Counted from the stretch's first letter, positions 12,641 to 23,299 are shown. The stretch is 64,000 nt of DNA from Hyalella azteca (GCF_000764305.2 NW_025944084.1:237285-301284); one strand, 5' to 3'. Numbers and translations: made by a program. Notes: a model not told the origin generated them from the letters alone.

Positions 12641-14149
12641 TTAATTAAATAAGTGAGGTACAATCCAGAGTCTCTTGAAAATTTGTGTATGATACTGGCG
12701 CACGTGTATGATACTGGCGCAGGTGAGCACGGCAAGTCAACCCAACTGTTTTCCATTGGCTGGCTACGCGGATTTTATGGTTCACATCCGTTAACATGCA
12801 AGACTACATTCGCACTCGTTGACCCTTAATTATCACTTAAACTTTAGCTGCACATGAACGTTCAAGCTACTTTATGGTTCGATTAAGCCTCTACTTAAGA
12901 GATTTGTCTTATTTGTAATGAGATTTTATCTTCCGGATTTGGATAAAACATTGAAATATAGGGGAAATAAATAAATGATTAATTACTATTTCCAAAATTT
13001 ATGAATTGAAAGATAGAATTTATCCCCCGAAATCCTACTTCCACATATAAATTTACTTTTTTTGATGTCTCCTTCTAGTATACAAGACCATTGCTATCCT
13101 GATCGTCTCAACTCGCAACTTTGTCAGTACGCAACTATCGGTTCAGATCGAAAACGGAATGACCAAAGTTTATTTCCTAAACAATCGTCTATATGAGACT
13201 ACGTATGGACAGCCTTAACAGTTTCAATATAGGCTCCAAAATTTGTGTCCAATGTTAACAGGTTAAGTGTCTGAATAGCTCTACCAGGAATAACATCGGA
13301 ACTTGGGTAATGAGTGATGACTTGGAAATAGAAACTCATGCAACTGCGGCTAAATTCCAAGTATTCATGCATGTTCGATGAATACCAAATTACTGACTTT
13401 TGTAAACTCAATGAGGTCTCTTCCCTGAATCAGTGCACCGCTGCTATCACGTGAATGGAACTAAAAATCAATGCCCCAGACACAAAGAATAATCTGCAAA
13501 AAAAGGAGTTCAAACAGATGTTTCGTGACTCTTAATTACAGCCACTATTCAGCTTTTTGGAGGCACTGAATGAGAACGAAAGAGAATGCTACTTCAAAGG
13601 AATCCTTGCTAGGTAGTGCGTTTTAGGTTACAGTATATTGGCTCAAGCACAACTGACGGAATGAAGGAAGATCATATGGATGAAAGCAGCTTAATAAGGT
13701 GACACGTGAAATAATTAAAGGGTTAGAAGACCTATTTGCAGACTTGTCCAAACCCATGAGGGATAGAGTTATTTGGAAGAGACAGCGGCAGGCAATACTG
13801 AAAATAATCTCAAAAATTGTCAGTGCAGATTGATGTCAACTGCATGGGAAGCGGAATAATTAAAGTCTAATATCGAGCTAGCTGCAAAACTTACTCATTT
13901 GGAATACCGGATGAGATAGCGATAACGACGAGAAGAATGACGGTAGTTTTGATTTTTACGTTGGCAGTCTAAAAATGAGACGATATTAGAACGATGTAAT
14001 TAGAATATAATAATATGCGTTTAAAATGACTTTTTAAAGACAACACTTCTTAACAATCCAGTGTCTTGGATATTACACATGTACAATGAATTTTTAATTT
14101 TATTTCCATATATTAAAAAAAATTCTTTTCAAAATTGTTTTAAGATATC

Positions 14150-14335
14150 CAAATTTTGTAAATTATCAAAATTATTTATTCTGTCAACTGATTCATGCAT
14201 TGTCTCTGACTTTATGCAATTGTGCAAAATTTCAAATCGCTTGGACAGGTCAAATTGTGTCATGTATGGATTATAAGATTTGTAGCAGACGAAATTACTT
14301 TTAAATTTTTTTTAATATTGAAAAAAAAATCTAAT
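14150..14335. repeat. Interspersed repeat, diverged copy
   Basis: Shares GATTCATGCATTGTCTC, GCAAAATTTCA and TTGGACAGGT with the two adjacent copies at 16700-16980. Another diverged, reversed copy lies at about 1680-1770. Confidence 0.55.
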
Positions 14336-14350
14336 TTATAAAATTATTTA

Positions 14351-14502
14351 TTCGGCAGGAGCGGCTCACTTTCTGTGTGCCTACAGCCAGCGAAGCGGAC
14401 GCTAAACTTATACTCTCCACTTTTGATTCGGCAGGAGCGGCTCACTTTCTGTGTGCCTACAGCCAGCGAAGCGGACGCTAAACTTATACTCTCCACTTTT
14501 GA
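14351..14502. repeat. Perfect 76-bp tandem duplication
   Basis: The 76-bp unit 14351-14426 (starting TTCGGCAGGAGCGGCTCAC, ending CTCCACTTTTGA) is repeated without visible change at 14427-14502. It is either a very young duplication or an assembly artefact. Confidence 0.9.
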
Positions 14503-15780
14503 TATGCTGCTGCTGTATAATCACGTACAGGGGGGTTTGAGGTTAAAGTTTTCACTCGAGCCATTTTTCCCAGGAGCTCAACCGTTAGAATCTCATGAAA
14601 ATTGGCACAGACACGTACTCATATTTTTTCTACCAAACCTTCTTGTCGGATTTCCGAAATTCCTACTCCTTCCCCCCCAAAATCCCCAAAAAAGGGGAAA
14701 ATTTGGTAAAAAAATTACCTAAAATGAGATTGCGGAAACGATCATAGCTCGAAAAGTTGCAAACTCAGAGCAATGCGATTCATTTCAAACGAAAGGTAAA
14801 GGATTGAATTGTGTTTGGGATTTCGAACGATTTTTTGTCGGGTCAAAACTTCATCCCTAAATTGGGGGTCAAAGTTGACCCTGAAAAAATTGTTTTCGGC
14901 CATTTTTCGGTGGTTTTTCAACTCTCGCGGCCTAACCGTAAACATTTTTATCATAGTGAAAGCGGGAAAAAGATGCGTCTTGTTGAGACAAACACACTGG
15001 TGAAAACGGATTTTGAAAAAGTTCAAAACTCGCAAAGTTGTGAGCGAAACTTTGATCAACTTTTTACCAACTTTTTCACTTTTCTCTTCACAACTCTACG
15101 GAAAAATTTTGTATATTTTTTCAACAACCCTAACAATAAAGAACAAGTCTTTGCCTTTAATTTGGACCCTGTTTCATGATCCTAGCTTTTATAGATATCG
15201 AAATATGATTTTTCAAAGTAGACAATAATTGACATAATTTTCGTCCAACTCGCCGTGGTCCGGGCGCTGCTCTGAACGTGTTCTACGAGTTTACTTTTTA
15301 GACTATTGTGCAAGCTGCGTAATTTTAGGAAGCTTTCTGAAAGTTGGTATCGACAGAGGATAAAATTGCGCTAATTACTGCCTATTTAACTCATTTTCAA
15401 AAAAAATTATATCTATTAGAAATTTAACGATCAAAAATAAACCGAGATTCGGTTCTGCTCACTTATAAAATACTTTATTAGGCACTTATTTTTTTAAGTT
15501 AGACACTCCATTCGTATATGGTTATTTACTTAAGCTTAAGCATTAATATTGCGAAAAAACTTCTCATATGTACCGTTAAAAATCGTTTTAATGAAGCAAT
15601 AAGATTGCTCCCTGCCATGTATCTTTAGTCCTTGGGCCCAAACGTAAAGGCGTTATAACTCTTTATAGACCAAGATTGAAGAAAATTCACGCAAATAAAC
15701 ATTAGAAGAAAACTAAAATACTCCCTGGGGGGCCCGGGGGGTCTGCCGGGCCCCCTTTTTTGCAACTATTTGTAAGATTA
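14503..15780. other. Unassigned region with open frames and a GC hairpin
   Basis: Overlapping open frames on both strands (up to 122 codons, 14811-15179) resemble no protein I know, and their composition looks like repeated non-coding DNA. At about 15725-15765 a very GC-rich hairpin (GGGGGGCCCGGGGGG... / ...GCCGGGCCCCC) is followed by a T run. I see no exon. Confidence 0.35.
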
Positions 15781-16279
15781 AAGAGTAAGATTAAAGAGAT
15801 ATTCCTCCTTAGCCCGTATCTTAGCAGTCCACCTCTAACGACGCTCCGTTTTCTTCTTGACAATGAATTGAATCATGGATAACTATACTAATTCAACCGC
15901 GTTGCTAAGTCAAAAGTTGTTTACATAATATAATGTCAAATAATATTCATTCTCCCGATAAAACCATCAATCGTAGTATGAGACGGTATTTTTCAAGCAA
16001 ATATTTGTTAAATTTTAATGTTAACTGAAAACTGCAATTAATAATTAATTCATTTAGTATGGGTTATTCTTAAATCTAATTATATACATTTTCTTTAAAT
16101 AATGTTCAATCATAAAATGTCCATTAATACTTTTCTGAATCTAAATTGAAGTTTATACTTTATTAATAAATTTATATATTTATACTAAATTGAAGTCCAC
16201 CACTGTGTCCAATACAGATTTTTCGTAGGGGATTATTCAAAATTAAACATGTCGTAAAATATACGTCATTTGCTGAGGT

Positions 16280-16530
16280 TAGGTTCAAGCCAGGAACAAG
16301 TTCCTATGGCGACAATCACATAGGGTGGTTAAGTTAGGGTTGATTAGGGTACGACAAATTTAGTTCAGGATAGGTTAGGCTAGGATAGGTTAAGTTAGGT
16401 TAGGTTGTGTTGGATTAGGTAAGGTTAGGCAAGGTAAGGTTAGGTGAAGTAAGGTTAAGTGAGGTAAGATTAGGTTAGGACAGGTTAGGATATGTCAGGC
16501 TGTGTTCAGTTCGGTTAGGTTATGTTAGGG
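16280..16530. repeat. Degenerate TTAGG-type repeat tract
   Basis: Many degenerate copies of GGTTAGGTTA / AGGTAAGGTTAGG in one orientation. The unit matches the arthropod telomeric motif TTAGG with point changes, as in interstitial telomere-like sequence. Confidence 0.7.
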
Positions 16531-16694
16531 TTTTTTGGCTAGGTAAAACTAATGTAAGATTGTTTTGAACACTAATGATACACACAGGAAAAGGCCACAA
16601 TTGGGGGATTACTGTGTGTAGTAGGAAATGTGTGGCAAAAAGAAGAAGAAGAGAGAAAAAGAAAAAAAAAATAAAAAAAGTATAGCGGCTGATC

Positions 16695-16985
16695 TGGTTC
16701 TGCCAATTGATTCATGCATTGTCTACAACTTTACGCAAGAGTGCAAAATTTCAGATCGATTGGACAGGTAGAAGTGTGTCAAATATCGATAAGAAGATTT
16801 GTAGCTGACAAAATTGTTTTTACTTTTTTAACATTGAAAAAAGAAATTAATTTTTAAAATCATTTATTCTGTTAGTTGATTCATGCATTGTCCCCAACTT
16901 TACGCAAGTGTGCCAAATTTCAGATCGATTGGACAGGTAGAAGTGTGTTAAATATCGATCATAAGATTTGCAGCAAACAGACAGA
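16695..16985. repeat. Two tandem copies of an interspersed repeat
   Basis: Two copies with a period of about 170 bp share TTGATTCATGCATTGTC, TTTCAGATCGATTGGACAGG and AAATATCGAT, and end in a CAGACAGAAAGACAAACAAAC-like tail. Diverged relatives occur at 14150 and, inverted, near 1700. Confidence 0.7.
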
Positions 16986-17299
16986 AAGACAAACAAACAA
17001 CAAGAAGTGAAGTTGAAGAGAAGTGTTGTAAAAATTAAATAAATATATAAATAAATTTAAGAAATAAAAGTACAATTGAGCACGATAAGGTTGAAATAAC
17101 ACCAATAAGAACTTAAATATAACAAATAAAAAAGAACTCACTTCCTGTGCACTGAATGAGTAGAATTGTTCTGCACTTTAAACAGACATTGTACGTGCGA
17201 TAGAACCTCAGCATTAGTGAATGAACGGAAAGGCACAGATGAGCTTAAATTACGTCACTCACGGCATGGATGAAACATTACCGAAACAAGAAATGCAAT

Positions 17300-17440
17300 G
17301 CATTTAGAATAGAATAGAATAGAATAGAAGTGTCGGCGTTGAAGAAATAGGCCCATGGCCTGTTGCCGATTCTTGAACTTTTCGTGACTTGATTCACAAG
17401 GGATCCGGCTAGAATAGAATAGAATAGAATAGAATAGAAT
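17300..17440 (-). mobile_element. 3' end of a non-LTR element with an AGAAT tail
   Basis: The core (GTCGGCGTTGAAG...GGCCCATGGCCTGTTGCCGATTC) is a diverged copy of the 3' UTRs at 35464-35630 and 40129-40250. Read on the minus strand it ends in a pentanucleotide tail (TTCTA)n, where the others end in (TATGT)n. Both edges here carry AGAAT repeats. Confidence 0.6.
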
Positions 17441-17478
17441 CTGTCTCTTATACACATCTAGATGTGTATAAGAGACAG
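17441..17478. other. Nextera mate-pair junction adaptor (sequencing artefact)
   Basis: CTGTCTCTTATACACATCT (17441-17459) is followed directly by its complement AGATGTGTATAAGAGACAG (17460-17478). This is the Tn5 mosaic end in the exact head-to-head form left by Nextera mate-pair circularisation. It is not genomic, so the sequences on either side may come from the two ends of one library fragment, kilobases apart. Confidence 0.97.
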
Positions 17479-17483
17479 AATCT

Positions 17484-17680
17484 ATCTACTGCTGTGCCAT
17501 AAATTAACTGCTGTGTCTAGTCTACTGCTGCGAAACAAGTCTACTGCTGTTTCTAGTCTACTGCTGTGTCTGGTCTACTGCTGAGCCACAAATCTACTGC
17601 TGTGAAACAAGTCTACTGCTGTAAAACAAGTCTACTGCTGTAAAACAAGTCTACTGCTGTAAAACAAGTCTACTGCTGTG
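17484..17680. repeat. 19-bp tandem repeat ending at the gap
   Basis: Ten or so units of CTACTGCTGTAAAACAAGT with variants (GTCTACTGCTGTTTCTA, GAGCCACAAAT). The units become identical toward the gap, as expected where an assembler stops in a satellite. Confidence 0.85.
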
Positions 17681-17776
17681 NNNNNNNNNNNNNNNNNNNN
17701 NNNNNNNNNNNNNNNNNNNNNNNNNNNNNNNNNNNNNNNNNNNNNNNNNNNNNNNNNNNNNNNNNNNNNNNNNNNN
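17681..17776. other. Assembly gap (96 N)
   Basis: A run of 96 N. The sequence resumes in a copy of the repeat seen at about 5158-5230 in PDCD10 intron 2, so both gap edges lie in repetitive DNA. Confidence 1.
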
Positions 17777-19007
17777 TTTTTGGGGCGAACCATAATTTAT
17801 TTTCTACTTTTTAGTCCACAAGAAAAACGTGGTTTTTTAAAAAATTTTTTTTAAGTATTTTATTTTCTACTTTTTAGTCCACAAGAAAAACGATTAAGAC
17901 TTGATTAAGTATGACTTGACGTACGTATCGATGATACGCAGCGTCAGCGCCTGCTCGTCTATAACGTGAGCGCCCGCACGTCATACTATATATATATATA
18001 CTTTACTCGATTGAGCTAATTTAGGTCTCTAATTGCAAGTTTTTATGATTGTATCTGAAATTGTTTGGCGAAAATAGCCTGCATGCCGAATTTCAGATCT
18101 CTAGAGCAATCAGAAGTGGGCTAATTTTCGTTGTCAATGTTAACAACAAACAAACAAACAAACAAACAAACAAACAAACAAACAAATAAACAAACAAACA
18201 AACAAACGCGAAGCTAAGCTAAGAAAAACGTGTTAAAAACAAACAAATAAACAAACAAACAAACAAACGCGAAGCTAAGCTAAGAAAAACGTGTTAATAA
18301 TATCGCATATGTTTTGCCTTTCTTACTCTACAGGAGACAGTACAACGAAAAATTAGTTGTAGGAACTCATTTTATAAGAGTTAGCTCTCTAACTGAATTA
18401 AGATATTCATTCTTATTGCCTATACTCCGTCAAATACACAGACGCGGTTCTAGAACATGTTGGTGCGCAAATTATCTCTCCGAGTATTGTCTAATATACT
18501 CACAACTCGATCAAGCTGTTCCCACAGTTATTCCATAAGCTGAACTCTTCGTGAGGTCTATAAGAAAATGTACAGTCATGTTGCCGTCTCATATATCTTT
18601 AGTTATGTCCTAGAAGGCTAGAACACAACGCGTGTGAGTGAAAGAAGCCATATACTTGTATGTCGTCGAAAATTCTAGACAATCTGCCATTTTTGCACTT
18701 GTTAAACGATAAAAGTGGTGGGAACAGCATAGCATAGTGTCGTACCAGCCATCATAATTTCTATTATAATTATTTCCATAAAATCTTCATCTGACAACTT
18801 CATGTGATTCCTTATCTGGATTTTAGAACAATTTTGAATGAATAATCGTTTCTTTCGTCATGAATGGTTTTCGTTTGATTTTTTTTATCATTTTCTAAGG
18901 TACCAGCACCAGTTACAATAACTTCAAACGCTATTATTCATTGTTTTGTACATATACGCATTTATTTCATGGCTGTCATTTAATTCTGCCAGTTTGTTGC
19001 TTTAAAG
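17777..19007. other. Post-gap repeats and CAAA microsatellites
   Basis: Begins with TTTTTGGGGCGAACCATAA, as at 5158, in which TTTTCTACTTTTTAGTCCAC is itself duplicated (17800 and 17865). (CAAA)n runs lie at about 18145-18207 and 18238-18268, each followed by a copy of GCGAAGCTAAGCTAAGAAAA. No gene seen. Confidence 0.6.
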
Positions 19008-19217
19008 CAGTGGTTCCCAAAGCGGGCGATATCGCCCCCCTGGGGGCGGTGGATGGATCTGGGGGGGCCTCTGGAAAGATTTGTGTTTGACCTTGTTCTT
19101 TCAAAATTGCAGCATACTAAATATCAAGAAAGAGGCGTATGTTTTTATATGTGTCTGTCACCGGGGGGGGGGAGGAGCCCAGGGGGGCGCCAGCCTGAAA
19201 AAGTTTAAGAACCACTG
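19008..19217. mobile_element. hAT-like MITE with palindromic 8-bp target site
   Basis: This 210-bp element starts CAGTGGTTCCCAAAG and ends TTAAGAACCACTG, and is flanked on both sides by CTTTAAAG (19000-19007 and 19218-19225). The 8-bp duplication is the hAT hallmark. It shares its ends and subterminal GGGCGATATCGCCC / GGCGCCAGCCTGAAAAA words with the larger element at 48902-50543. Confidence 0.9.
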
Positions 19218-19225
19218 CTTTAAAG

Positions 19226-20245
19226 AAATGTGGCTGCAAGCAAATTATATAGAGATTGAATCAGCTTTGAAGCAAATTTGTTTTGCTCTGTTGATATCCC
19301 GCGCTATAAAGGATATGCATAGTGGTGATCCTATACTCTTAATATTCTGCGATGTCTACAAGCGGCGCCCGGCCTGACGTGGCCTAATCTTCTACTCCAA
19401 CTTTGCTGGAATTGATACTAAATGGTTTAAATGCTCTCATAAAAACATGCTCAACAATCACGACCAAGTATAGTTTTTCTAATATTTTTAGATAGTGTAT
19501 AATCAACGTTTCAACGACTAATTTAATGTAGATCATTTGATGTAATTGTGTTTTTAATTTTTCAGAATGCCATCCCTGAAATGCTAAATGATGCGCAAAT
19601 ATGATCCTTTTCCTCCCAATTGAGCGCTCCAATTTCAGGGTTCCATTCCGGGTGACGTTTGAGATTATTTCAGTCGAGACTAGGAGTGAAGTGGATGAAT
19701 GAGTCCTGTGGAGAAGGACTTCTTGGAAGGACGTCGACTCGTTATTAACGCAATTGGTTGAAATTTTATTCAAGCTAGCACATCAACATAAATTACACGC
19801 TTATTTAGAGACGTCGATTCAATTTTCAGTATAAACTCATGAATAAATTTGGTTTACCAATTTTAGTACTATAACAACGTCACTAAAGCACAATTATTGC
19901 AGGTTCGTACTGCAACGTCAACTCGATGTTGTAAAAATTACATTGATTTTAATCCTAAACCAATATTCACCATTATTTCAACCTCATCCACGATGGCTCA
20001 TTCTATCAGGGAATACCAAAGGTGAATTTTCAAAACACAACGTCTGTGAAGAAAAAAGTTTATTCAGAAAATATAATGACAGAATCGAAAACAAGACCGA
20101 AAGTGCTTAATTAAAAACGATATTTGAAATTGCCAATTTGAATGGTGCAGTTAAATTTGCATCAGTGCGACCAGGCGAGTTAATGACGTTGAACTTGACA
20201 ATGCGTGCGTGACCGGTGATGGGTAGCGGCCGATGGGTGGCGCGC
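19226..20245. other. 3' flank of the 219-aa secreted protein gene
   Basis: No convincing gene. A 129-codon minus-strand open frame (19384-19773) has no recognisable domain. TTTATT at 20059-20064 (AATAAA on the minus strand) is a plausible polyadenylation signal for the gene ending at 20246. Confidence 0.4.
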
Positions 20246-22795
20246 CTATGGGATGGTAGGAGCGGCACCGGTGGCACAGTAGCTAACCACGCAATGAATG
20301 TATTTCATAACCTGTACAAGAAAAACAACGATCATGTATTGGTGAATGGTTCAATGATCAGCTGAAAAATTGAATGACTACATTAATGCACCACAATTGC
20401 ACAGTATCATTGGTTATAAATTAGGAGACGCATCATAGTTGGCTCACGTCATAGGCGGTGAGGGAGTCCGTGGGGCAGTTGTCGAGACCGAGCTGTACTT
20501 GCGTCTGCTTGCCGGCGGTGGTGGCGCTGGCGATGAGCTTGTCTTTGAAGGCTTGGATGTTGAAGTTTCCAGAAGCGTCAAGCTGGCATGAAAATGTAGG
20601 AAAGTTCTTCAGTCGTTAAAACAATAACCATGAACAAACAAACAGGTTAACCTTGCGTTATTCGGGATAGATAACACCTCTAGCTCTATTATCAAATATT
20701 ATACACTACCACCGCGATTATTCTCAAGCTCAGGCAATATGAACTAAAAAAAGACAAATGAAATGAAAATATATCCTCGTTACTCATCAATTCAACTAAA
20801 ATTCTGAAAATTGAAGCATCATAATTTATTTTGCAGGGAAAGTGAGATTAAAAAATATAAAATTAAAATTTCTATCAAATTTTACATCTCAATCTAGCTT
20901 CCGTTTACGATGCCTACTGAGGTACGATTAAAGAAGAAATAGAGGAAAACTTACCAATTTAATATCCTGACGCGATAGGAATTGTCATGGCGTGCCAATG
21001 AGCTAGGATTGCATAAAGTTCACATGCTTTCCTTCATCAGTTTGTGGCAACATATTTTTTTCATGCAGTTCTTCTTCTTTTAACTTATATTCCAATATTT
21101 GTACACTCGAAAGGTTGAGCATAACTCACATTACCCTCCGCTTGAGCAACACACTTGAGGAGTGTCTCAGCCTCGCTATTGTAACCGTTACTGCGGAGCA
21201 CAGAAACAGGGTCGTGGCCAGGAGGACCATGTTGTCCACCAGGACCATGTTGTCCACCAGGACCATGTTGTCCACCAGGACCATGTTGTCCACCAGGACC
21301 ACGCTGTCCACCCGGACCACGCTGTCCACCAGGACCATTCTGTCCACCAGGACCTCCTGAGCCACCAGTACTTCCTCCAGCAGTTCCATTGGGATGCTTG
21401 GCTGCGAGGAAATATTTTAATGTAAATTTTGAGTTACTACAAAGTTTAAAATAATACATACGAGTCTTTGTGCCCCGTATCGTGACCGCTTAGTTGACTC
21501 CAATAAATAGGTGGGTTATCATTTGTATGAAAGCTGAAATTGCAGCCTGAAATGTAATGACATACAATTACTCAAACTGAATGCTTAACAAAATTCGATG
21601 TACGAAAATGAAGCATCTTAGGCTTCGTCGTGCCAGAGCGTGAAGTAGCATCAGTATAATTTAAGATTGCGTTCATAATTATATTAATTGTTATCGCACT
21701 ACCCTGATTTCACTTGTAAAATGAAAGCTTCGAAAAGCTCCGGAAGAAGGATAGTGATTAAGAACTTGCAGCAGATTGACAGGTTCCCAGTAAATTTCTT
21801 GACGACCAATTAATTTTTTTCATAAAAAAGTAAATCTCTTTGACAATATCCGATGGTTATAAAGGCTGAATTTATTTTCAAGTTATGATATTTCTTTCTC
21901 TGTAAAAAATATTAATGACCAATCTTTCTAATGGCAATTTACATTTTTATGAATGTATTTACGTTATTTTGAAGTTTTCAGTAATTGTTTTATCCTATCA
22001 ACCTTAATTAAATATGGTTCAAATGATTCAATAATTTAAATAATGTAAGTGCATTCCTAAGAATATAATAATAGCTTTCTACCTTTGAGGGAGTCGAGGA
22101 TGGCCTGAAGGCCGGACTGTTGAGTGATGCAGGTGTCGAAGTAACCTTTAATTTGGTCGGGACCACCAGACGGGGCAAGAGCGTCAAAGCAAGCCTTTTC
22201 GTCTGCAGAGCTGGAAATAAAAAATAAAGTAAATTAATTGAAATTATCAGGGGCCATACTTTCATCGTAAGTTCATTAACCAATCATTGACGTCATTTCA
22301 AGCAGAATCCATCAATCATAGACAAGAAAATAGAGCGTAAGTACTTGCGTCAACTTAGCGAGTTTTGAAAGTATAGCCCCAGATGTCGAAGAATGATGTA
22401 AAAAATTAGATTAATTTAATCAATAATTGATAATAAATCACGGTATGTAAGTTATGTGACGTTGCAGTCACTTGTAGAAAGCATATACACACCTGTGTAA
22501 AACGCACATGTGCTAACATAAAGAATATCAAAATTTCCGGAGATTGCATCAAGATGAAGTACATCGCCGCGAATGAATTCGAGACAGAGCATAGAATTTT
22601 AGTATTCGAACAGTTCAATTATGTCAGTAATCTGGAAAACGAGCTATTTTGAAAGAGTCTAAGAAACAAAATTCTGCTATATGGTCCCCAAAAAGTTAGA
22701 CTACTCATTTATATCAACTTAAACGCATAAACTTACTGGTTTGGATGGGCAGCCGCGAAGGCCACAACGACGAGAAGTGCAAATGCAGATTTCAT
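20246..22795 (-). CDS. Six-cysteine secreted protein with Gly-rich insert (219 aa)
   Basis: Coding exons, from 5': 22795-22737, 22210-22083, 21401-21130, 20582-20448 and 20311-20246; all GT-AG, 660 nt, intron phases 2, 1, 0, 0. Residues 1-16 are a clear signal peptide (MKSAFALLVVVAFAAA). There are exactly six cysteines: 27, 47, 146, 189, 205 and 210. Residues about 66-115 are a Gly/Pro/Gln/His tract (HGPGGQ repeats) with no cysteine. The C-terminal half (LLKCVAQ...LDASGNFNIQAF...LDNCPTD...CVVSYC) resembles the helix 3-6 part of insect odorant-binding proteins, but the spacing (X19, X98, X42, X15, X4) is not the classical one, so that assignment is only an inference. The family is not one I can name. 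An intact paralogue (195 aa) lies upstream on the same strand and a dead copy downstream. Confidence 0.88.
21221..21352 (-). repeat. 18-bp in-frame coding repeats
   Basis: The Gly-rich part of exon 4 is built from an 18-bp unit (plus strand CCAGGACCATGTTGTCCA) encoding HGPGGQ. About four units are identical, followed by Arg and Asn variants. Being in multiples of three, copy-number change would keep the frame. Confidence 0.9.
22250..22380. mobile_element. Short MITE in intron 2
   Basis: Inverted ends GGGGCCATACTTTCA and TGAAAGTATAGCCCC bound about 130 bp. The interior (CAATCATTGACG...CAATCATAGACAAGAAAATAG) recurs at 63634-63715. No clear target duplication is visible. Confidence 0.65.
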
Positions 22796-22810
22796 CTCTG
22801 CGTTGATTTT
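22796..22810 (-). other. 5' UTR part of exon 2
   Basis: The acceptor (TTTTACAG, complement of 22811-22818) precedes AAAATCAACGCAGAG and then the ATG at 22795, so the first coding exon carries a 15-nt leader. Confidence 0.75.
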
Positions 22811-23162
22811 CTGTAAAAGAAATGATATTGAAATACTTTGGTAAGTTTCATTCGTAAGTCAAAAATAACTTTTTTATGGTATGGTGCTGATTATATTCAG
22901 CCCACTTACGCTTAAGAATTCCATGTATGGAAGCCAAAGAATTCCATTCCATTAAAAAAGGAAGCAAGTTTTGTGGTCAACTTACTACTTACATACTACT
23001 AGTTAAATGTGTTTGGCTCCGCAGAATTTTTATCATTGCAAGTTTTATTTATGGACAACGCCAAATAGATATTTCATGTCGCTGAATACAATCATGTAGA
23101 ATACTTTATCTTATTTTGACGCTTGCATAGAGTATTTTATTACGCTATCATGGTTTACTCAC

Positions 23163-23206
23163 GTGAGCTTTCCAGGTGACAAGGTTGCAGTTTGAAGGCT
23201 GCTGTT
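23163..23206 (-). other. Non-coding first exon of the 219-aa gene
   Basis: A donor GTGAGT (complement of 23157-23162) lies about 45 nt below the expected start site. The upper limit is inferred from the TATA box spacing, not seen directly. The 195-aa paralogue has the same arrangement. Confidence 0.6.
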
Positions 23207-23234
23207 CGAGTGCCAACGTTGGCTGCGGACGCTG

Positions 23235-23244
23235 CTTATATAAG
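23235..23244 (-). promoter_or_regulatory. TATA box
   Basis: CTTATATAAG, palindromic, about 30 bp above the inferred start and 72 bp above the donor of the non-coding exon. The intact paralogue has CTTTATAAGC at the same relative place. Confidence 0.7.
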
Positions 23245-23299
23245 CTTGCCGTCTTCAGATGCCCCACCTTAATTCTCTGTCATTTTACCGGAAGTATCT

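Larger units (their letters stand above)
9878..13968 (-). pseudogene. Broken paralogue of the six-Cys/Gly-rich secreted protein family
   Basis: Exon remnants are recognisable by alignment with the two intact copies downstream in the array. The exon 2 equivalent (13895-13968) has the same 59-nt coding length and splice phase, but its start codon is ATC (13953-13951) instead of ATG. Exon 4 (10588-10766) is open and in phase and includes GGRHGPGGPGGPGH and TLLKCVAQEQSF. The exon 5 equivalent (10195-10328) has an extra base plus an in-frame TAG near its start and a 2-base loss in the middle, for a net 134 nt against 135. Exon 6 (from 10069 downward) keeps CVVSYCATGAAPT but has lost the stop, so the frame runs on to 9878. 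Exon 3, with the first two cysteines, was not found; that interval holds a foldback element and a SINE. I infer a pseudogene. A non-AUG start would not rescue the frameshifts. Confidence 0.85.

Noticed and set aside
13199..13411. Frame tested as the missing exon 3 of the pseudogene
   Set aside because: It lacks the CFDAL/GYFDTC/QQSGLQAI blocks and does not align with exon 3 of either intact copy.
14742..15228. Overlapping open frames up to 122 codons on both strands
   Set aside because: No domain, no signal peptide, no splice context, and frames open on both strands at once; it looks like repeat DNA.
15720..15770. GC hairpin followed by a T run, resembling a rho-independent terminator
   Set aside because: This is eukaryotic DNA with no bacterial genes near by; it is more likely a repeat end or chance.
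17441..17478. Perfect palindrome of Tn5 mosaic ends read as a bacterial transposon insertion
   Set aside because: There is no transposon body; the head-to-head 19+19 form is the Nextera mate-pair junction.
18143..18268. Regular CAAA spacing considered as a CRISPR-like array
   Set aside because: It is a simple tetranucleotide microsatellite with no unique spacers.
19384..19773. 129-codon minus-strand open frame
   Set aside because: Unrecognised, has no splice signals or paralogue, and lies in the 3' flank of another gene.
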